NCBI GenBank assembly: GCA_007128995.1
Contig: SKWJ01000158.1
Coordinates: 1 to 16,877, forward strand
Source of the DNA: Paracoccaceae bacterium
Lineage (GTDB): Bacteria; Pseudomonadota; Alphaproteobacteria; Rhodobacterales; Rhodobacteraceae
Length of the DNA stretch: 16,877 nt
Direction of reading: 5' to 3'
The stretch's first letter is position 1. Each line of letters starts with the position of its first letter. Positions 14,257 to 16,877 of this stretch are shown here, piece after piece. The notes beneath the pieces are model-generated. The model was given only the letters and a program-made list of their open reading frames with translations. It searched no databases and had not been told where the DNA came from. The position numbers were made by a program, and so were the translations under genes.

Positions 14257-14826
14257 ATGCAGAACGCTTCGAACAATGGCATCAGCCGTCGCGCAATCCT
14301 TGGCGCATTCGCAGCAACCGCCATCTCGGCCGCGCCTTTTTTTCCTGGCGTGACTGCCTATGCGCGCGGCGCGGGCGATATCCGAAAACTTCGGTTCTAT
14401 TCTGGTCGAACGGGTGAAAACATCAATCTGATCTATTGGATCGATGGCACCTACATCCCCGAGTCGCTCACCGAGATTAACCATTTCTTCCGCGACTGGC
14501 GGAATAACGCGACACATAGGATCGACGCCCGGACAATAGATTTTCTTGCCGCGACCCATAACATCCTGCGCGTCAACGAACCCTATATGCTGTTGTCAGG
14601 CTATCGGTCGCCGCAAACCAATGCGATGCTGCGGGCACGCTCGGGCAATGTTGCGCAGAACTCGCTGCATCTAACTGGCAAGGCTGCGGATGTGCGGCTC
14701 AGATCGCGCAGCGTGAACCAGATTGCACAGGCCGCGCAGGCGTGCCGCGCTGGTGGCGTCGGGCGGTATTCACGCTCGAATTTCGTGCATTTTGATTGCG
14801 GTGATGTACGCTCCTGGGGCAGGTAA
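14257..14826 (+). CDS. DUF882/YcbK (MepK-like) murein endopeptidase
   Basis: A 189-residue protein with a Tat-type signal (SRRAILGAFAATAISAAPFF, residues 10-29). The mature part is a DUF882/peptidase M15 domain. The zinc site is complete: His138 and Asp145 in HLTGKAADV, and His178 in FVHFDCG; the SGYRS motif (114-118) is also present. E. coli MepK of this family cuts 3-3 and some 4-3 cross-links, so this enzyme would cut the bonds that the divergent L,D-transpeptidase makes. The ATG at 14257 is chosen because AGGT sits eight bases upstream and the Tat signal starts right after it; the frame extends further back (to 14035) without resemblance. Length is normal for the family. Confidence 0.9.
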   Translation: MQNASNNGISRRAILGAFAATAISAAPFFPGVTAYARGAGDIRKLRFYSGRTGENINLIYWIDGTYIPESLTEINHFFRDWRNNATHRIDARTIDFLAATHNILRVNEPYMLLSGYRSPQTNAMLRARSGNVAQNSLHLTGKAADVRLRSRSVNQIAQAAQACRAGGVGRYSRSNFVHFDCGDVRSWGR

Positions 14827-14955
14827 GCGAAGGCGGGTGTCCGCGCGCCGAACGTCATGATCAAACGGAAACCCGAATGCGCAGGCTTGATCACGGGCAC
14901 TGCGATGTGCGGATGAAGCCATGCTGCGCAGGCGTCTGCATAACTGTCGAAAAAT

Positions 14956-14984
14956 GTGACACTCTTTTGCAAGATCGCTATGAA
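14956..14984 (+). promoter_or_regulatory. Candidate sigma-70 promoter for the kpsE-like gene
   Basis: GTGACA (14956-14961) and TATGAA (14979-14984) are separated by exactly 17 bases, a good match to a housekeeping promoter. If used, transcription would begin about 205 bases before the GTG start at 15199, leaving a long leader. Assigned by pattern only. Confidence 0.35.
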
Positions 14985-15030
14985 TCGATGGTGCCATCTG
15001 ATAGGTTTTAACACAATTCACAGACTCTAT

Positions 15031-15104
15031 GTGCTTTTGATGGTGCGATGGAACAGGTCATGCAGGGACGCATCGGATGTTGGTGTCTTACGGGTCAAAA
15101 GCAC
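15031..15104. repeat. 10-bp inverted repeat GTGCTTTTGA / TCAAAAGCAC
   Basis: Perfect 10-bp arms at 15031-15040 and 15095-15104 are separated by 54 bases in the leader of the kpsE-like gene. They could be two operator half-regions in opposite orientation, or the base of a long RNA stem. Chance occurrence of a 10-bp pair in so short a gap is low but not negligible. Confidence 0.35.
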
Positions 15105-15159
15105 CAAATCCAGAATGGGTGTCCTTACATTCGCAACATCACCTTTCATCAGTGCAGCA

Positions 15160-15176
15160 CCCCCTGTCGGCGGGGG
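15160..15176 (+). promoter_or_regulatory. GC-rich stem-loop just upstream of the kpsE-like ribosome-binding site
   Basis: CCCCC (15160-15164) and GGGGG (15172-15176) flank the loop TGTCGGC. The stem ends 13 bases before the GAGGTG ribosome-binding site (15189-15194), so it could affect translation of the capsule gene or stop upstream transcripts. Confidence 0.35.
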
Positions 15177-15198
15177 ATGACGGCCGGCGAGGTGTCTT

Positions 15199-16737
15199 GT
15201 GAGCGCGCCTGACAACTCTCTTCGGTTTCGCTTGCGTCGCAACATGCGGCGCAATGCGCCTTTCGAGCCTCGGGCGTTGGGCAGGGACGACTTCCCAACC
15301 CCGTCAGAACAGCCGCCTGAGGTTGCCCCTGCGCCTGAGCGCGGCGCACCTTCGAGCGCACCCCTTATCCTTGCCCAGAACTGGCGTGTGCAGCCGGGGC
15401 CAGAGATCGAGCGCGTCGCCGAGCCGAACCCGGATTCCGATAGCGCCGCAGCGGAATATTCCGGGGGCGATCCGGAACAGACCTGTCTTTCGCCTTCTGA
15501 CAAGGCTGAAACCCGCGCGCAAGAAGATCAGGGCGTGTCCGGCGCTGTTTCCCAGCCGCAGGACATTTTTTCGGCCCGCGACATGGGCCAATTCGAAACC
15601 GAGACAGCCGCGCCCACCCCGCAAGTCAGGTCAGATCGTGCGGCGCTCAGGTTCAGACGTCGGGTTCTGACAGGGGCGCGACTGCTGGTTTTCGTGGTGT
15701 TGCCCGGTGCGCTGGCAGGTTGGTATTTTTTTGTCATGGCATCTCCGCTTTATATGGCCGAGACGCGTTTTGTCATTCAGACCCCATTCGCAGCCGCCGC
15801 GTCGCAGCAGGGACAGACAGTTCAGGAAACCGCCGCGCGCGAGGCCAGTCTCGCTGCTGCGCTGCATGAATTTCTGCGCGCGCGACCAGCGCTGCGCCAA
15901 CTCGACTCTGCAGAGGGGTTCAAGGCTCATTTTCAGCAGGAACATGTTGATCCGGTCCGCCGTCTGCTGCCTGACGCGGATGATGACGCTGCCTTTCAGA
16001 CCTATCGCCGTCATGTGCTGATCGATCATGATCCGGCCTTCGGGATGGTCACTGTCAGGGTCTGGGCGCTCTCTGCCGATGACAGTCTACGGTTTGCCGA
16101 GGCGCTGGTCCGACTTGCGCGAACGCAGCTTGACACGATGGGCGCGCATCTTCGGGAGGATGCGCTGAGGTCCGCCCGCGATCATCTTGAAGAGATTCAG
16201 CGCGATCTTGTCTTTGCCCGGCAGCAACAGGCAGAGCTGGAACATGCGCTGGCGCCGGATCGCGATGCCGGGGCAATGCGATCGGCGCCTGTTGCCGGGC
16301 AGTTGGACGCAAGATTGCGCCCGGGTCGTGTCAGATTGCAGGCGATGCGCGGCGATCTGGCCGCACCCCACCCGCTTGAAGCTTGGGAAGACGCCATGGG
16401 TGCGCAGATTGATGCCGTGCCAGTGCAGCGCGCGAATGGCCCCGCCGCTCCGCTGCCAGATAGTGCCGAACTACAGCGCCAGCTTGTCGCAGCGCAGACC
16501 GAGGTTGAGACGCATGAATTGATGCGCGCGCAGGCCCTTGAGCAGATCGAACAGATCCAGGGTGAGATTGCGCGGCAGACAGCAGCCCTGATCGTTGCGG
16601 TCGCCCCTGTTGCGGCAGACCGGCCCGACTATCCCCGAGCGGCTGAATATACTGCGGTTGCGGTGCTTGGCTTTCTGGGGCTGTTTCTTCTGGTGTCACT
16701 GACAGGCGCGGCCCTGCGCAAACGCGCTTCGGTCTGA
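15199..16737 (+). CDS. Capsule polysaccharide export inner-membrane protein, KpsE/CtrB-like
   Basis: A 512-residue protein with the membrane-periplasm-membrane layout of the polysaccharide co-polymerase/export family. Residues 1-150 are a Pro-, Glu- and Ala-rich, probably disordered cytoplasmic segment, much longer than in classical KpsE. The first membrane helix is about 157-178 (LLVFVVLPGALAGWYFFV), followed by the family-typical SPLYMAETRFVIQTP. The periplasmic part contains a long predicted coiled coil (about 305-460, with LEEIQRDLVFARQQQAELE and ELQRQLVAAQTEVE). The second helix is near 480-503. KpsE works with KpsD and the KpsMT transporter to move capsule across the envelope; those genes are not in view. 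The start is GTG at 15199, five bases after GAGGTG. The extended N-terminus may be a regulatory or partner-binding region. Confidence 0.8.
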   Translation: MSAPDNSLRFRLRRNMRRNAPFEPRALGRDDFPTPSEQPPEVAPAPERGAPSSAPLILAQNWRVQPGPEIERVAEPNPDSDSAAAEYSGGDPEQTCLSPSDKAETRAQEDQGVSGAVSQPQDIFSARDMGQFETETAAPTPQVRSDRAALRFRRRVLTGARLLVFVVLPGALAGWYFFVMASPLYMAETRFVIQTPFAAAASQQGQTVQETAAREASLAAALHEFLRARPALRQLDSAEGFKAHFQQEHVDPVRRLLPDADDDAAFQTYRRHVLIDHDPAFGMVTVRVWALSADDSLRFAEALVRLARTQLDTMGAHLREDALRSARDHLEEIQRDLVFARQQQAELEHALAPDRDAGAMRSAPVAGQLDARLRPGRVRLQAMRGDLAAPHPLEAWEDAMGAQIDAVPVQRANGPAAPLPDSAELQRQLVAAQTEVETHELMRAQALEQIEQIQGEIARQTAALIVAVAPVAADRPDYPRAAEYTAVAVLGFLGLFLLVSLTGAALRKRASV

Positions 16738-16782
16738 AGCAGGGTTTTGACAGCCTGTGGGGCGTTTCGTACCGCGTCGGTG

Positions 16783-16877
16783 ATGGACCCGCCTCTGCCA
16801 ACTGTTGCGGATGGCCAGTGGCAGGCAGAGGGCCTGTTTGAAATCGGCGTCGTGTATCGTCATCGCGCGAGGATCGG
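16783..16877 (+). CDS. Start of an unidentified protein, truncated by the right edge
   Basis: From an ATG at 16783 the frame is open for the remaining 31 codons (begins MDPPLPTVADGQWQAEGLFE). It starts 45 bases after the kpsE-like stop, in the same frame and direction, so it could be the next gene of a capsule locus. GTG 16780 and TTG 16747 are other starts, and no clear ribosome-binding site is seen. I do not recognise the family from so few residues. A minus-strand frame also stays open here, so even the strand is not certain. Confidence 0.4.
   Translation, partial: MDPPLPTVADGQWQAEGLFEIGVVYRHRARI

Larger units (their letters stand above)
14827..15198. other. 372-base leader region upstream of the kpsE-like gene
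   Basis: No credible gene is seen on either strand. The stretch contains a candidate promoter (14956-14984), a 10-bp inverted pair GTGCTTTTGA / TCAAAAGCAC (15031-15040 and 15095-15104), and a GC-rich hairpin just before the ribosome-binding site (15160-15176). Together they suggest a long, possibly regulated 5' leader for capsule export. Confidence 0.5.

Noticed and set aside
14601..15014. Minus-strand 137-codon frame over the end of the DUF882 gene
   Set aside because: Most of it is antisense to the zinc-site region of a well-supported gene and the rest has no motif.
16696..16877. Minus-strand C-terminal fragment entering from the right edge
   Set aside because: It would overlap the end of the kpsE-like gene by about 40 bases and shows no recognisable family; the same-direction plus frame is simpler, though not proven.

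Overview
The window looks like chromosomal DNA of a purple-bacterial alphaproteobacterium, most likely Rhodobacterales. The reasons are high GC content, a GapR-type DUF2312 nucleoid protein, an AerR/PpaA-like plus PpsR/CrtJ-like regulator pair, a KpsE-type capsule exporter with a long cytoplasmic N-terminus, and a YcbB-type L,D-transpeptidase beside a DUF882 protein. Genus cannot be fixed from the sequence alone. I see no rRNA, tRNA, CRISPR array, transposase or phage gene.

Layout, left to right. (1) 1-1977, minus: the first 659 residues of a large GAF/multi-PAS sensor that runs off the left edge; its leader holds a strong Shine-Dalgarno feeding a two-codon mini-ORF. (2) 2233-3377, plus: a two-gene unit of a DUF2306 membrane protein and a YaiI/YqxD (UPF0178) protein. 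(3) 3387-5860, minus: a complete polar amino-acid ABC importer in the order binding protein, permease, ATPase. (4) 6047-7255, minus: a two-domain response regulator, receiver plus EAL phosphodiesterase. (5) A 708-base non-coding stretch, then 7964-9591, plus: two overlapping genes for a B12-binding (or haem-binding) AerR/PpaA-like protein and a miniature PpsR/CrtJ-like protein, closed by a strong hairpin. (6) 9678-9935, minus: GapR; 10118-10618, plus: a MarR/HpaR-type regulator behind a perfect 16-bp palindrome. (7) 10664-12165, minus: an overlapping acyl carrier protein and ketosynthase pair of NodF/NodE type. (8) 12270-13880, minus, and 14257-14826, plus: a divergent pair of L,D-transpeptidase and MepK-like (DUF882) endopeptidase. 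(9) 15199-16737, plus: a KpsE-like capsule export protein, followed by the start of an unidentified frame at the right edge.

The window joins several signalling themes (PAS sensing, c-di-GMP turnover, a tetrapyrrole- or light-type sensor with its repressor-like partner) to envelope functions (3-3 peptidoglycan cross-link making and cutting, capsule export, a dedicated acyl-ACP system). The most unusual part is the 7964-9591 pair. It copies the antirepressor/repressor arrangement of photosynthesis control, but no bch, crt or puf gene is in view and the PpsR-like partner has lost about half the usual protein. A link from that pair to the divergent EAL regulator is my inference from position only.
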